In this document: piece by piece, positions 1 to 8,852 of the stretch
Layout of the letters: each line of letters starts with the position of its first letter
Position numbering within the stretch: the stretch's first letter is position 1
DNA from: Actinoplanes sp. TBRC 11911
GTDB taxonomy: Bacteria; Actinomycetota; Actinomycetes; Mycobacteriales; Micromonosporaceae
Reading direction: 5' to 3'
Length of the DNA stretch: 52,397 nt
NCBI RefSeq assembly: GCF_012933445.1
Contig: NZ_JABBNC010000053.1
Coordinates: forward strand, 1 to 52,397
Notes under the pieces: model-generated
Databases searched by the model: none
Told to the model about the DNA's origin: nothing
What the model saw: only the letters and a program-made list of their open reading frames with translations
Program-made: the position numbers and the translations under genes

Positions 1-2
1 CA

Positions 3-524
3 AGACAACGCGATGAGGTGGGGATCGTCTACCCACATCGCGCGGCCGTCCCGCCAGATGCCTGGTCGCGGCTGTTCGCCAAGGCAGAACGTGAAATCTG
101 CATCCTCGCCTACAGCGCGCTCTTCCTCGCCGAAGACATCGAAGTGTCGTCCCGGCTCCGCGACCGAGCAGCGGCAGGCGCACGAGTGAGAATCGCCCTG
201 GGCAAGTCAGACGGCACGCACGTCACCGATCGAGGCGCTGAAGAGGGCATCGGCGACGGCATGAGTGCACGCATCCGCACGGCCCTGATCGGATTCCGCC
301 CCGTTGTGGACGCCGGCGCCGAGCTGCGCCTTCACGACACGGTGCTCTACAACTCGATCTACCGCGCCGATGACGAACTGCTCGTCAACACGCACATATA
401 CGGGCACCCAGCGTCACACGCGCCTGTCTTCCACTTGCGAAGGCGAAGCGGAGAGGGCATCGCGAGCACCTACCTCGACTCGTTCGAGCGGGTTTGGGCG
501 GCAAGCCGCGAGGCCGGCTCCTGA
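3..524 (+). CDS. DUF5919-type regulator, C-terminal part (5' end outside window)
   Basis: The frame is open to the left edge: codons before the GTG at 18 read R-Q-R-D-E-V and run straight into GIVYPHRAAVP. The first part of the gene, expected to hold an XRE-type helix-turn-helix, is therefore outside the window. The visible part matches the C-terminal domain of actinobacterial HTH proteins with a DUF5919 (phospholipase-D-like fold) region, recognised by the order YPHRAAVPPDAW, AEREICILAYSALF, RVRIALG, then LHDTVLYNSIYRADDELLVNTH and YLDSFERVW near the end. DNA binding is inferred from the family because the HTH itself cannot be seen. The end of the domain looks normal, so the 3' end is intact. 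Confidence 0.8.
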   Translation, partial: RQRDEVGIVYPHRAAVPPDAWSRLFAKAEREICILAYSALFLAEDIEVSSRLRDRAAAGARVRIALGKSDGTHVTDRGAEEGIGDGMSARIRTALIGFRPVVDAGAELRLHDTVLYNSIYRADDELLVNTHIYGHPASHAPVFHLRRRSGEGIASTYLDSFERVWAASREAGS

Positions 525-767
525 ATACCGTCACCGGCAGCCCGGCCGCACACGGCTCTGACAACGCGTACGACCGGGGCCCCAGGTAGCCGGTGTCCCA
601 ATGCTTTCGCCATCTAGATACCGGCTACCCACGAGCTTGTGGCTGTCCGCTCCATGCAGGAACCGCAACTAGACGGACGTCCCGGTGCATCCTGGCGTCC
701 CAGGATGCGTGGCGGCACGATCACCCGCTCATCAGACTTCCCTAGAGCCCGTCGTTCCCTATATTAA
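525..767. other. Intergenic stretch, nothing recognised
   Basis: No ORF with credible codon usage and no tRNA-like fold was seen between the DUF5919 gene and the broken membrane gene. The last part (about 755-770, atattaattgcg) is distinctly AT-rich and is the likely promoter region of the following gene, but no clean -35/-10 pair can be defended. Confidence 0.4.
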
Positions 768-803
768 TTGCGTATTCTCCCGCAGAAGGTTTACTTTACC
801 GCC

Positions 804-1580
804 ATGATACATTTTGCCGCCGAGGCGCCGACCTGGACAGATAAACTTGAAGCTTGGTCCACGTTCGGCGGAGCAATCTTCACTGCGACGGCTGTCATTG
901 TTGCGTTCTTGGTTTGGCGCCACGACAAACGATTGCGACGGGAGGAGAGGTACGAGGCCGAGGCGGCCCAGGCTCGCTTGGTTTTCGCAGCCCCAGTAGA
1001 TGCCCTGGGTGACGAGTCAATCGGTTGGGAGGGGGCTGTAGTCGCTATACACAATAATAGCCTGCAGTAAATTTCAGCCGTCGCCGTGTGGATTCTAATC
1101 AAGGACACTGGAGATGTTCTACCTGGACCTCGACTTGAATCGCTGGACGGCGGGGAATCGGCTGAAGGAGGTTTAAAATTCGCTAATCCGTACCCCTGGC
1201 CGCTCGGTGAGGGCCTTCCCCAGCGACGGCGATTGATGCGCCGTTTCCAATCGGCAGTGACCTTCGTCGACAGCGCCGGCATAACGTGGCGACGTGAGGA
1301 GAGGGATGAGCCGTGGCGAACTCGTCTCCGCGGGCGGCAACGTGGCATTTTTCGGATGGGAATTGCATACGCAAAGATCGATCAACCATTTCTCGCCATC
1401 GCGAGACGATGTCGAAAACTACGTATCTCCATACGAGAGGCCCTCGAGTCCAAACTTATCCGGCGAGGCGCCGGACCGCTTTTTGTTGAGGATCTATCAA
1501 CGCATCCCGAGAAAGCGCGATTACCATCCGATGACTCCAATTAGTGCTGACCCGAACATATCTCCGACGCGTACGCGAAG
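804..1580 (+). pseudogene. Broken membrane-anchored protein (nonsense plus frameshift)
   Basis: Translation from ATG 804 gives a protein with one TM segment (about residues 18-36, GAIFTATAVIVAFLVW) followed by a basic stretch, HDKRLRREERYEAEAAQARL. It is interrupted by TAA at 1068-1070, yet the same frame continues with ISAVAVWILIKDTGD and later VTFVDSAGITWRR. This is the order seen in intact actinobacterial one-TM proteins, where 'N-x-S..PI..V.V' is followed by 'F.D..G..WRR...G.L'. A second lesion probably lies near 1305-1313: the WRRE segment continues best in the +1 frame as RGELVSAGGN. A TTG at 768 would give a longer N-terminus, but ATG 804 has a purine-rich AGAAGG about 14 nt upstream. 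No function can be assigned. Confidence 0.55.
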
Positions 1581-1644
1581 CCTTCCCGACGAGCGCTGAT
1601 GGCGTCGTGGGTCAGGGACCGGTCGATTCCACAGCGCCTCTAGC

Positions 1645-2799
1645 CTACTCGTCCAGATATTCCTCGTCTTCTTCATCTTGGTCAGCCGACGGGGAATCGG
1701 ATTCCTCTGCGGTTAGGTATTCGGCGCCAGCTGCAGGCACCGAAAGTAGGCCGGCAACGAAAGATGCAAGAGCGTCCTCCCGCCTCACCCGTCGGGCTCT
1801 GTCCGTGGCCGCCCGTTCCACGGCCGCCCGATAGACCATAACAGGACTGTCGGGTTCCTCGCTCACTTTGGAGTCGCCAACCCGGTTCGAGAAGTCAACC
1901 AATGACTCACGAAACTTCCCACTATCCATCGTCGCCACATTAATACGACCTCGCGCAATAGCGAGGAAGAGGGTATAGAAGTCCGACTTGCGGTACCAAC
2001 GAGTGCCAGCCATCCGGGGCTCCGGAAAAAGTCTAGCTAGGTAATCGAGCACGAAGTCGAATCGCTCAGTCACTTGATCGGCGAAGGGGAATTCAGGGCC
2101 GTACTGTCGATAATAGTCGTCCAGGTTGTCCTTTTTGTTCTGTGGCCAATGGAGATATCCTATAACAAGCTCAGCTACATACTCCGAATCGAGCATGCGT
2201 CGCCTTTGCAGCTTTGTAAATATTCTGAACGTGTCCCACTCCTCCCGCTCGACCAGCCTTTCGACCGTAGCCAGCAACCCACCACGATACATCGAGTAAC
2301 GCAGTTCTTGGGCGTTGAGCGACATGGTAGATTGGTTTAAACGGTGGAACATATGACGAATGTGATCGTCCGTGACACCCTCGAGGTCGCGCACGATTAG
2401 TTTGTACCTTCGGAAGGCTTCCTTCTGTTCGACGCTAAGCTCAGAGAAGCGCTTGTTATACCATGGGGTGTCGGCAAGCGAATAGATTTGTCCTAGCTTT
2501 CGCGGGTCGAACTTAATAGCGTATCCGTCCGCTAAGAATTCCAGGCAAGCGCGGAGACGTTGTTGACCGTCGACAACGTAGACATGGTCTCCGCCGTCAG
2601 CATCCGGAGACATGTAGATGTATATTTCGGGGATTGGATAACCCCGGAGAATGGTGTCGACCAAGTAGGCGCTTTCCTCAGGAGTCCACACGGGTCGACG
2701 CTGGAACGGCGGCTTGACGGTCAGCCGCCCAAGCCTGTTCTGCTCTGCGAACCAGTTGATCGTCTGGTGACTTGTATTTAGAAAGCTGACTGTTGCCAT
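1645..2799 (-). CDS. DUF262 domain protein
   Basis: The N-terminus carries the DUF262 (ParB/Srx-like) hallmark: PFQRRPVW at about residues 31-38 and VVDGQQRLRA at about 75-84, inside the first 180 residues. DUF262 is the nucleotide-sensing half of GmrSD-type type IV restriction enzymes and occurs in many anti-phage proteins. The usual partner domain DUF1524 (HNH nuclease) is not seen here, and the remaining 200 residues are helical with no motif I recognise. The last 20 residues are strongly acidic (Asp/Glu/Ser). The start is placed at ATG 2799, behind TGAGGCGAG, rather than the longer 2832 frame. The stop of the upstream nucleotidyltransferase gene lies 10 nt before this start, so the two form an operon. 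The GC content is below that of region E, consistent with transfer. Confidence 0.8.
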   Translation of the reverse strand: MATVSFLNTSHQTINWFAEQNRLGRLTVKPPFQRRPVWTPEESAYLVDTILRGYPIPEIYIYMSPDADGGDHVYVVDGQQRLRACLEFLADGYAIKFDPRKLGQIYSLADTPWYNKRFSELSVEQKEAFRRYKLIVRDLEGVTDDHIRHMFHRLNQSTMSLNAQELRYSMYRGGLLATVERLVEREEWDTFRIFTKLQRRRMLDSEYVAELVIGYLHWPQNKKDNLDDYYRQYGPEFPFADQVTERFDFVLDYLARLFPEPRMAGTRWYRKSDFYTLFLAIARGRINVATMDSGKFRESLVDFSNRVGDSKVSEEPDSPVMVYRAAVERAATDRARRVRREDALASFVAGLLSVPAAGAEYLTAEESDSPSADQDEEDEEYLDE

Positions 2800-2809
2800 A
2801 GATCTCGCC

Positions 2810-3424
2810 TCAGCTGCTCGACTTGTTTGCAAGATAGTTTCGATACGCCTGCAGGCTTCTCGCCTGCGCTTCCCTTAGCGCTTGGTTGTCTTTGTATATC
2901 CGAACCGTTTGCACTCTTCCGCGAAGCAGAGGAGGGAGATAGCGTTCGCATCTCTGCAGTGTTCGCAGCCAGTCTTGCCCGAAAGGCAAATAGCCGAGAA
3001 ACACATTAGCGGCCACCATGCCTTCGAAAATATACTGCTTCTTATGCTGGTCAAATGTACGGCGAGTATCGCCATCCAGATGCAGCAGCAAAGGATCGGT
3101 ATTGCGAAACCAGTGCCAGGCTCGGTCAAAGTGCGTTGGTGAGACTACCGCGATGTCAATGTCGGACTGCGAACCAAAAACCTTGAACCTCTTCTGGGGG
3201 TTGAGGCTTCGACCTATAGCTGCGCTTCCAACGAGGACGACGTCCCGAGCGTCGACCTGGAATCCTGAACCTAGTTCATGCCGCCAAAGGAAGTAGCCGG
3301 CCTTGGAGTCGAACGTGAAAGGTAAGCGGTCCAGCACGATGCGACCAACGAGAAGATCTACGTGCTCGTCACTGCGGACTAAGTCCATAAAGTCTTTGAC
3401 CTCGATCTTCGCCCAATCTGTCAT
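2810..3424 (-). CDS. Nucleotidyltransferase-fold protein
   Basis: This protein of about 204 aa has the pol-beta superfamily signature: VLVGSAAIGRSL followed by FGSQSDIDIAVVSP, i.e. the GS motif and the metal-binding D-x-D. The start MTDWAKIEVKDF at 3424 is chosen over the longer 3478 frame because the extra 18 residues look non-coding. Such small nucleotidyltransferases add NMP to proteins, RNA or small molecules and often serve as antitoxins (MNT) or defence effectors. No HEPN partner is adjacent; the partner is the DUF262 gene 10 nt downstream. The C-terminal half, with a conserved-looking FEGMVAANVFLGYLPFG segment, has no family I can name. The role is inferred from context. Confidence 0.7.
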   Translation of the reverse strand: MTDWAKIEVKDFMDLVRSDEHVDLLVGRIVLDRLPFTFDSKAGYFLWRHELGSGFQVDARDVVLVGSAAIGRSLNPQKRFKVFGSQSDIDIAVVSPTHFDRAWHWFRNTDPLLLHLDGDTRRTFDQHKKQYIFEGMVAANVFLGYLPFGQDWLRTLQRCERYLPPLLRGRVQTVRIYKDNQALREAQARSLQAYRNYLANKSSS

Positions 3425-3934
3425 TCGTGGCGCGCTCCTGAGACGAGGTCCGACATCCGTGATCGATGCACATCGCACGCGTATCGTAGCGGTGCAGCGT
3501 CATCGGGCGCTGCACCAGAGAGCGCGCATGGACACGTCGGGTCTTCTTGCGACCGCCGGCCGGGCGCAACAATCTCTGGCTGAGGCGTCGCGGCCAGCGG
3601 CAGTCGAGCTGAAGCAACCGCATCGTCCCGGCGGCGCGCGTCGCGCGTGACGATGGCCGCGTCAGCGACTAAGGAGGAGGTCAGTCTTGTCGGAGTCGCC
3701 TCGCTCCGCGGCGCGTCGGGTTCAGGCATCGCTCACGCTTCGATGTCCGAGCCGGGGTGAGTCAGACGGCAAGGTTTACCGAGCATGCTCGGCTGGTCGA
3801 AAACGCGCTCCGTACCGCGCCACGCTCGACGCCGGAGACGACCCGCCCTCGTCGCCGGCTGGATCAGCGAGACGACACCTGGCTAAGCTGGGTCTTCTCT
3901 GCAGTTAGGAGCGTCGCCGAAATCGCGAGCGTGG
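3425..3934. other. Gene-poor stretch upstream of the NTase operon
   Basis: Several overlapping open frames on both strands have low-complexity Arg/Ser/Pro translations with no recognisable motif, as expected of non-coding high-GC DNA. The minus-strand promoter of the nucleotidyltransferase/DUF262 operon must lie here, but no convincing -35/-10 was found. Confidence 0.35.
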
Positions 3935-4270
3935 TCATGGTCGCGCGCGGCGAACAGCCTTGGTCACCTGATCGGTCACACTCAGGTTCACAGCCGATTC
4001 GTCCACGTTCGCAGCGGTCACGCCGGGATGAAACGAGCGGAGCTTAGATAGTCCATCGAGGATCTCGGGTCGTTCGCGCGGTTTGGCGCCCCGCAATGCC
4101 ATCTCCGCAATGCGCGCATCTCGATTCGCATGAATCTTGGTCCGGATCAGACCGAAGATCCCGGTCATGACTGCACCTGCTGCTGCCGCAGCCGACATCC
4201 ACACCGCAGGGTCCTCGGTCCCCACACGCTTGCCCCTCACACATCGAGGTCGAGTGACGTGCGCGTGCAC
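3935..4270 (-). CDS. Small one-TM hypothetical protein
   Basis: The 111-aa frame contains one hydrophobic segment (AVWMSAAAAAGAVMTGIFGLI, about residues 23-43) followed by a positively charged RTKIHANRDARIAEMALRG and the segment KPRERPEILDGL. This layout (TM helix, basic linker, 'ALRG..P.ER..IL..L' helix) is one I have seen in small actinobacterial membrane proteins of unknown role, which makes the frame more likely real than its neighbours. The true start is uncertain: the first 20 residues are unconvincing, and an internal start just before the TM segment is possible. It is isolated, with no partner gene. Confidence 0.4.
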   Translation of the reverse strand: MHAHVTRPRCVRGKRVGTEDPAVWMSAAAAAGAVMTGIFGLIRTKIHANRDARIAEMALRGAKPRERPEILDGLSKLRSFHPGVTAANVDESAVNLSVTDQVTKAVRRARP

Positions 4271-4639
4271 GGCTCAGCTCGACCAGCCTGAACATCTGAC
4301 TGGCGTTCGCTGAGTCCGCGCCACCGGCGAGCGGGGGTCTCATCATCGGGACGGCTCCTAAGCGGTGCAGGTCCCGGTCGTGCTCGTACGCTTGCAATCC
4401 CGACTTTGCTTTGTGTTCGGCCGGCTAAGACCCGCTTGGCCCCTCACGTGGCATAACGGACTCTAGTGGTGCGCTGCAATGGGTGAAGCGTACCGGACGA
4501 ACACAAGAGGTCATCACTCGTCAGAGGTACCCTCTTAGATCCCGTTGACGTGCAAACAGCCCAAACCAGGAAGAAGCGGCGGGCGAGCCGGCGGCGATGC
4601 GGGCGAACGAGCCGATGTCGGCGAATCCGCCTTTCAGCT

Positions 4640-4790
4640 TCGGTATGTGCGGTGTCGACGGCGCGTGAAACTGACCCGAGGGCGCGGTTGAACCTGGACC
4701 CCCCTTCCAAGATCGGGAGGGTGTTGAGCGTCGAGGACTGGCCGGAGATCCGCCGACTTCGTCGGGCTGAGGGTTGGGATTAACCCCGAA
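4640..4790 (+). mobile_element. Left-end remnant of an IS21-family insertion sequence
   Basis: The stretch around 4649-4705 (GTGTCGACGGCGCGTGAAAC, then tgaccc and ttgaacctggacccc) resembles the repeated terminal/leader sequences that precede istA in actinobacterial IS21 elements. It leads directly into the 20-codon istA stub. Homology ends abruptly near 4785. No matching right end was found elsewhere in the window, so this is a relic from a deletion. The outer boundary is approximate. Confidence 0.5.
4721..4783 (+). pseudogene. istA: IS21-family istA stub (first 20 codons)
   Basis: GTG 4721, preceded by GGGAGG, opens a frame reading VLSVEDWPEIRRLRRAEGWD and then stops. This is the canonical beginning of IS21-family transposase IstA (SVEDWAEIRRLHRAEG in relatives), which should run on for about 400 more residues. 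The rest of istA and all of istB are absent, so only the extreme left end survives. Confidence 0.6.
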
Positions 4791-4912
4791 GCGTGCCGCT
4801 CGCCTCAACGGCCTGCTTCATGATGCGGCAGGCGAACTCCCCGCTCGCGATCACCGTGTGACTATCCCTTGTGTCTCGGACAGGTTATTTCCACACGAGC
4901 CGTGAGAACGTC

Positions 4913-5206
4913 TCACCTCGCTGTTTGATCCCCGTCCCGCTGGGCTGGGATCCTCGCGCGCAGGACTGCGGCCAGCGGATCGGCCGACAGGGCGATGCTC
5001 AGGTCGTCGGACTCGACCGTCCAACCCTCGTGATCACCGACCAAGACCATGCCGTCGCCGCGGAGCACGGCGGCGACCGTCATGGGGCAAGCCACATCTC
5101 CCAGGTTGGCACCCACCCGGTCCCCGAGACCAAACGTGAAGTGGGGCCGACGCGGTCGGCGCACCGACACCTTCCGTCGAATCGGCCTGTGGGTAGTCAT
5201 CCTCAA
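4913..5206 (-). CDS. Small hypothetical protein
   Basis: This 97-aa frame has the most protein-like composition in an otherwise gene-poor region. Its core reads FGLGDRVGANLGDVACPMTV, then AAVLRGDGMVLVGDHEGW and TVESDDLSIALSADPLAAVL, alternating hydrophobic and acidic residues like a small beta-rich domain. The N-terminal 25 residues are Arg-rich and may not be translated. I do not recognise the family and no neighbour gives context. The overlapping opposite-strand frames are low complexity. Confidence 0.35.
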   Translation of the reverse strand: MRMTTHRPIRRKVSVRRPRRPHFTFGLGDRVGANLGDVACPMTVAAVLRGDGMVLVGDHEGWTVESDDLSIALSADPLAAVLRARIPAQRDGDQTAR

Positions 5207-5593
5207 CGCTCATGGAGCGCGCTTGTAGGCAGCCTGCCAGCGCCCGCCACTCCGACTTCCTGGCCGCGCGACGCCGCGAGCGCGCCCCACCCGCAACGAA
5301 CGCCAACGATGCTGGGGGCCAACCACCCGGGTGCCTGACCAACACCTAACACGTCCGCGGTCACGGCCCTAGGCGCTTCCCAAGCCGACGGTGGCTGGTG
5401 ATTTCTCCGCCTGTGCGGACGTGCTGCCCAGCGTGGACCTGGTGCTGCGGACAACCTCAGACGGCTGATGCGCCTGGCCATGCCACATCGCTACAGCCAT
5501 GGGTAAGTAGGGTAACGCCCAATCTCCGCAGAAGGTCGGTGCTGCGGCAGTGCCTGGGCACCGCCCATCGACGGCCATGTCTAAAGTGGGCCG
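5207..5593. other. Gene-poor stretch before the NACHT gene
   Basis: Only short, low-complexity frames are present. Near the end, TAAAGT at 5582-5587 fits the TANNNT actinobacterial -10 consensus and lies 6 nt before the GTG start of the NACHT gene at 5594. This suggests a leaderless transcript. No clear -35 is seen. Confidence 0.4.
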
Positions 5594-7723
5594 GTGAACG
5601 CTCCGACTACAAGGATCCGCTTGACGTTACGTAAGGCGGGTTGGGCACTGTCCGCAACGGGTTTGCTGATGCTCGCCGTTGGTATCCCGATCGCGGCGTG
5701 GACTAGGCGTCGCGATTTAAATGAATTCAACGCGTATGTCGGTTGGTCCAATATATTAGGAATGTCACTAGGTGCAGTCGGCCTCGCCTTCCTCATCTGG
5801 GATCGGCTGAAGGCGGACTCACCGAATTCAAGAACGAAGCTTCTTGAGACTTCCGACATACTTGCTCGCGCGATTTTGAAGCGTGAATCGCTACAACTAG
5901 CACGCCTTTTAGGAACTGATGAACTCGAAAGGCGTGCAGCGCGAGTAACGTTGATTGAACGCCATAGAGTGACATCCCGGCGATCTGGAACCACTCCGCA
6001 GCGGAGTAAATCCATTCATTTGGACTCAATTGATTCATATTACACCGATAGTACATCCGGACGGATGCTACTTACCGGAGATCCTGGAAGCGGAAAAACG
6101 GTAGCTTTATTAACGCTGGTCACGAATCTCTTGAACCGTCGTCGTGACGCAGCAAACAATAGCGACGCCACTACCATCGCAGTACCTGTGTTATTTGGGT
6201 TGCCCTCATGGCCCGGCGATCAAGAGCTATTTGACTGGATGAGTGCAGATTTAGTGAGAAGGTTTGGGATTCGCCTTGATTTGGCAACAAGTCTCATCGC
6301 CGAGGGTATGATAATTCCAATCCTTGACTCCCTCGACGAGGTCGATCCGGGCGAGGGAGACTCTAGCCGTTCTACGGCCATGGTTAGCCGGATTAATAGA
6401 TACACGGCTACGTCAGTCGGTATTGGCATCGTAGTAACATGCCGCAGCGGAACACCTCGATCCGCGAATCTCAAGGGTAAACTCCGGGGTTTCACGGAGC
6501 TGGAGATGCAGCCCCTGAAAGGCCAAGCCATTGCCGCATATATGGCAGAGCACGGCCAAGGCAACGATCCGCAAACGTGGCAAGGGTTAGCCGACGCCGC
6601 TTCCGTTGGCAACTCGCCTGTTCAGATCCTTCTCGGTGTTCCGTGGCGGCTAGCGATGGCGACGGCCTTCTATAACGGCGGGGGTGACGCCGGTGATCTT
6701 CTACCAACGGCGAGCGAGAGTCGGCGAGGCCAAAAGGCCTTGCGGGTTTATCTTGAGCGCGTCGAGCCTATCCTCCTTGAGAGCTTCCTAAGGTATAGGA
6801 GCCTCCATTTCGGGCGAGATCCGAAACGGAGCCTAAAGGATCTAACTACAATTGCAACCCTTGCGAACAAGGTTTCGCCTGGCACTCGCCGTGACGCCGG
6901 GATTATATTGCCGGATTGGGCATCATTTATGGATTCCGTGAGCAAGAAAAAGTCGCCACTCTTGGAATCATTGGGACTCTTGGCGGCCGTTCAGGCGCCT
7001 TTCGCGGTGTACCAATTACTTCACTGGCTCGGTCTAGCCAACTACCCCGGGAGCGAGCCAACCAATCGCTCGGGTTGGCCGGTCGCCTTGAGCTTTTCGG
7101 CGAACCTCCTTTTGGTGAGTGTCTTAACGGCAACAAGAGCGTCGGGAGAGAGTTTTCCCCGGGCTATAACGTCCCGCAGGCTTCGTACTAAAAAGGGAGC
7201 AGCGATCGCGTCTGTCGTTACTTTGTGCGTGGGTGTTACTGCGATATTCTCCTTTGCCGTCCTCGACAAGAGCAGTGCCGTGTTGTACACAGCCTCCCTC
7301 GGTCTCGCTGGTGTTACCGCAGTAATCCTCAATCCTTATGATCCAGCTCAATACCAAGCGCCGACGGACATCCTTAGACGCGATCTGTATGCAGCGTGCA
7401 TGATCGGGGCAGCTACAGGCTTTCTTCAATTCGTAGCTCTAGAGGGTATCTTAGGTCCGCAGGAAGCGGCTTGTTTCGGCTTCTCGTACGTGATATCTGC
7501 CGTAATCACGAGCAGCTTTGCGAAATACCTTAGGGCGACTTGGACCGGTTATTCACAGCATGGCCTGCCGCTACGCTTTGCCGCATTTCTGGCATGGGGA
7601 ACTACAGCGGGTCTTTTGCGGATGTCGGGAACAGCGTACGAATATCGCCACACGAGCCTCCGTGACTACCTGCTTCGCCGTGGAGAGCGAAAGATCGAAG
7701 ATTCGGCACCCAGTGAGACCTAA
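5594..7723 (+). CDS. NACHT-type STAND NTPase with multi-TM C-terminus
   Basis: The protein has 709 aa. Two N-terminal TM helices (about residues 15-35 and 50-69) precede a NACHT module. Walker A is GDPGSGKT at 162-169, and Walker B with the NACHT-type acidic extension is IIPILDSLDEVD at about 240-251; an Arg-containing sensor segment, GIVVTCRSGT, follows. Residues from about 470 to 680 hold roughly six hydrophobic helices, and the tail reads YRHTSLRDYLLRRGERK. NACHT proteins are signal-transducing ATPases with many anti-phage members; a membrane-spanning C-terminus suggests a membrane-damaging or membrane-sensing effector (inference). The gene is visibly AT-richer than genes after 18.7 kb and has mixed third positions, pointing to recent transfer. 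It starts at GTG 5594, probably leaderless. A damaged transposase follows immediately. Confidence 0.8.
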   Translation: MNAPTTRIRLTLRKAGWALSATGLLMLAVGIPIAAWTRRRDLNEFNAYVGWSNILGMSLGAVGLAFLIWDRLKADSPNSRTKLLETSDILARAILKRESLQLARLLGTDELERRAARVTLIERHRVTSRRSGTTPQRSKSIHLDSIDSYYTDSTSGRMLLTGDPGSGKTVALLTLVTNLLNRRRDAANNSDATTIAVPVLFGLPSWPGDQELFDWMSADLVRRFGIRLDLATSLIAEGMIIPILDSLDEVDPGEGDSSRSTAMVSRINRYTATSVGIGIVVTCRSGTPRSANLKGKLRGFTELEMQPLKGQAIAAYMAEHGQGNDPQTWQGLADAASVGNSPVQILLGVPWRLAMATAFYNGGGDAGDLLPTASESRRGQKALRVYLERVEPILLESFLRYRSLHFGRDPKRSLKDLTTIATLANKVSPGTRRDAGIILPDWASFMDSVSKKKSPLLESLGLLAAVQAPFAVYQLLHWLGLANYPGSEPTNRSGWPVALSFSANLLLVSVLTATRASGESFPRAITSRRLRTKKGAAIASVVTLCVGVTAIFSFAVLDKSSAVLYTASLGLAGVTAVILNPYDPAQYQAPTDILRRDLYAACMIGAATGFLQFVALEGILGPQEAACFGFSYVISAVITSSFAKYLRATWTGYSQHGLPLRFAAFLAWGTTAGLLRMSGTAYEYRHTSLRDYLLRRGERKIEDSAPSET

Positions 7724-7859
7724 GGACTATGGTCTCTGGCCGCGTGGCCCAATGCGTTTTTTGTGCATCGCGAAAGACAACACGAAGTCTGCTGAGGCGC
7801 GTGTGTTGCTGCAGCATCTGATCGTCACCGGCCCGAAAGCCCTTCCAAGCCGGTCAGGG

Positions 7860-8852
7860 CCGCAAAGTCGCGACAGTGTCCGACTTGAGTGGATCAAGGT
7901 AGAAGCTCCTCGGTTGGCGGCAGCAAGACGGGCATGCGGTGTCCGGCACCAGCTCAGCGTAGTGGTGACCACAGCGGTGTGCGCCGTGGTGGCCGGTTAC
8001 CGCTCGTACGCCGCGATCGCGGAATGGGTGGCCGACGTGCCCGACGCGACGGTCCAGGCCCTGGGTATCGCTGCTGATCGGCGCCCGTCCCAAGCGATGA
8101 TCCGCCGGCTGCCACAGGCCTTGGACCCGGACCTTCTGACCACAGTGGTCAGCGCGTGGCTCGGTAGCCGCACTCTGGCGGACATCCCTGCCGGAGGGCG
8201 GGCGATAGCGGTCGACGGCAAGACCCTGCGGGGCTCCCACACCGCCGACACGGCCGCCGATCATGTGATGGCCGACCAGGATACCGGTGTGGTCCTGGCC
8301 AGCACCGACGTCGACGGCGAGACCAACGAGATCACCCGGTTCCAGCCGCTGCTCGACGAGATCGGCGATCTGCGTGACACCGTGATCACCGCTGATGCGA
8401 TGCACTGCCAGCGCGACCACGCCGGCTACCTCGCGCAACGTGGCGCGCATTGGATCCTGACCGTGAAAGGCAACCAGCCCTACCTGCACAAACAGCTCGC
8501 CAGCCTGCCTTGGCGGAGGGTCCCGGACGCTACCCGTGACGACGAACGCGGGCACGGCCGACGCGAGATTCGCACCCTGAAGATCCTTACCGTCTCGACC
8601 GGCATCGACTTCCCGAACGCTGCCCAGGCCATGCAGATCCGCCGACGACGGCTCGACGAGCCTAAGTGCTTCACCACCGAGACCGTCTACGCCATCACCG
8701 ACCTGGGTGTCCACCAGGCCAAACCGGCCCAGCTGGCCGCGTGGATCCGCGGACACTGGTCCATCGAAAACAAGATCTATTGTGTCAGCCTGCACGGGAG
8801 TTGCGCGGGTCTAACTGATCTTGTTGATCGCAGGCAAATCGTCGAGCCCTAG
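7860..8852 (+). pseudogene. ISAs1-family (H-repeat) transposase, both ends damaged
   Basis: From about 7917 the frame reads like an ISAs1 transposase: GVRHQLSVVVTTAVCAVVAG, SYAAIAEWVAD, AVDGKTLRGS (with the catalytic Asp), VITADAMHCQRDHAGYL, WILTVKGNQPYL, then AAWIRGHWSIENK with the last catalytic Glu. The N-terminal domain before GVRHQLS is garbled and has no good start. After GHWSIEN (about 8773) the expected continuation (LHWVRDVTFDED and about 60 more residues) is replaced by unrelated sequence ending at 8852. The element is thus truncated on both sides and inactive. The same frame is open back to 7518, but that part only shadows the NACHT gene. Confidence 0.75.

Noticed and set aside
3687..4047. 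Plus-strand ORFs between the NTase operon and the small membrane gene
   Set aside because: Ser/Arg-rich translations without motifs, overlapping each other in different frames.
4871..5338. 155-aa plus-strand frame
   Set aside because: Low-complexity His/Pro/Arg-rich sequence opposite a more protein-like minus-strand frame; no motif.
7854..8795. 313-aa minus-strand frame over the transposase
   Set aside because: The plus strand carries the ISAs1 motifs; the antisense translation has none.
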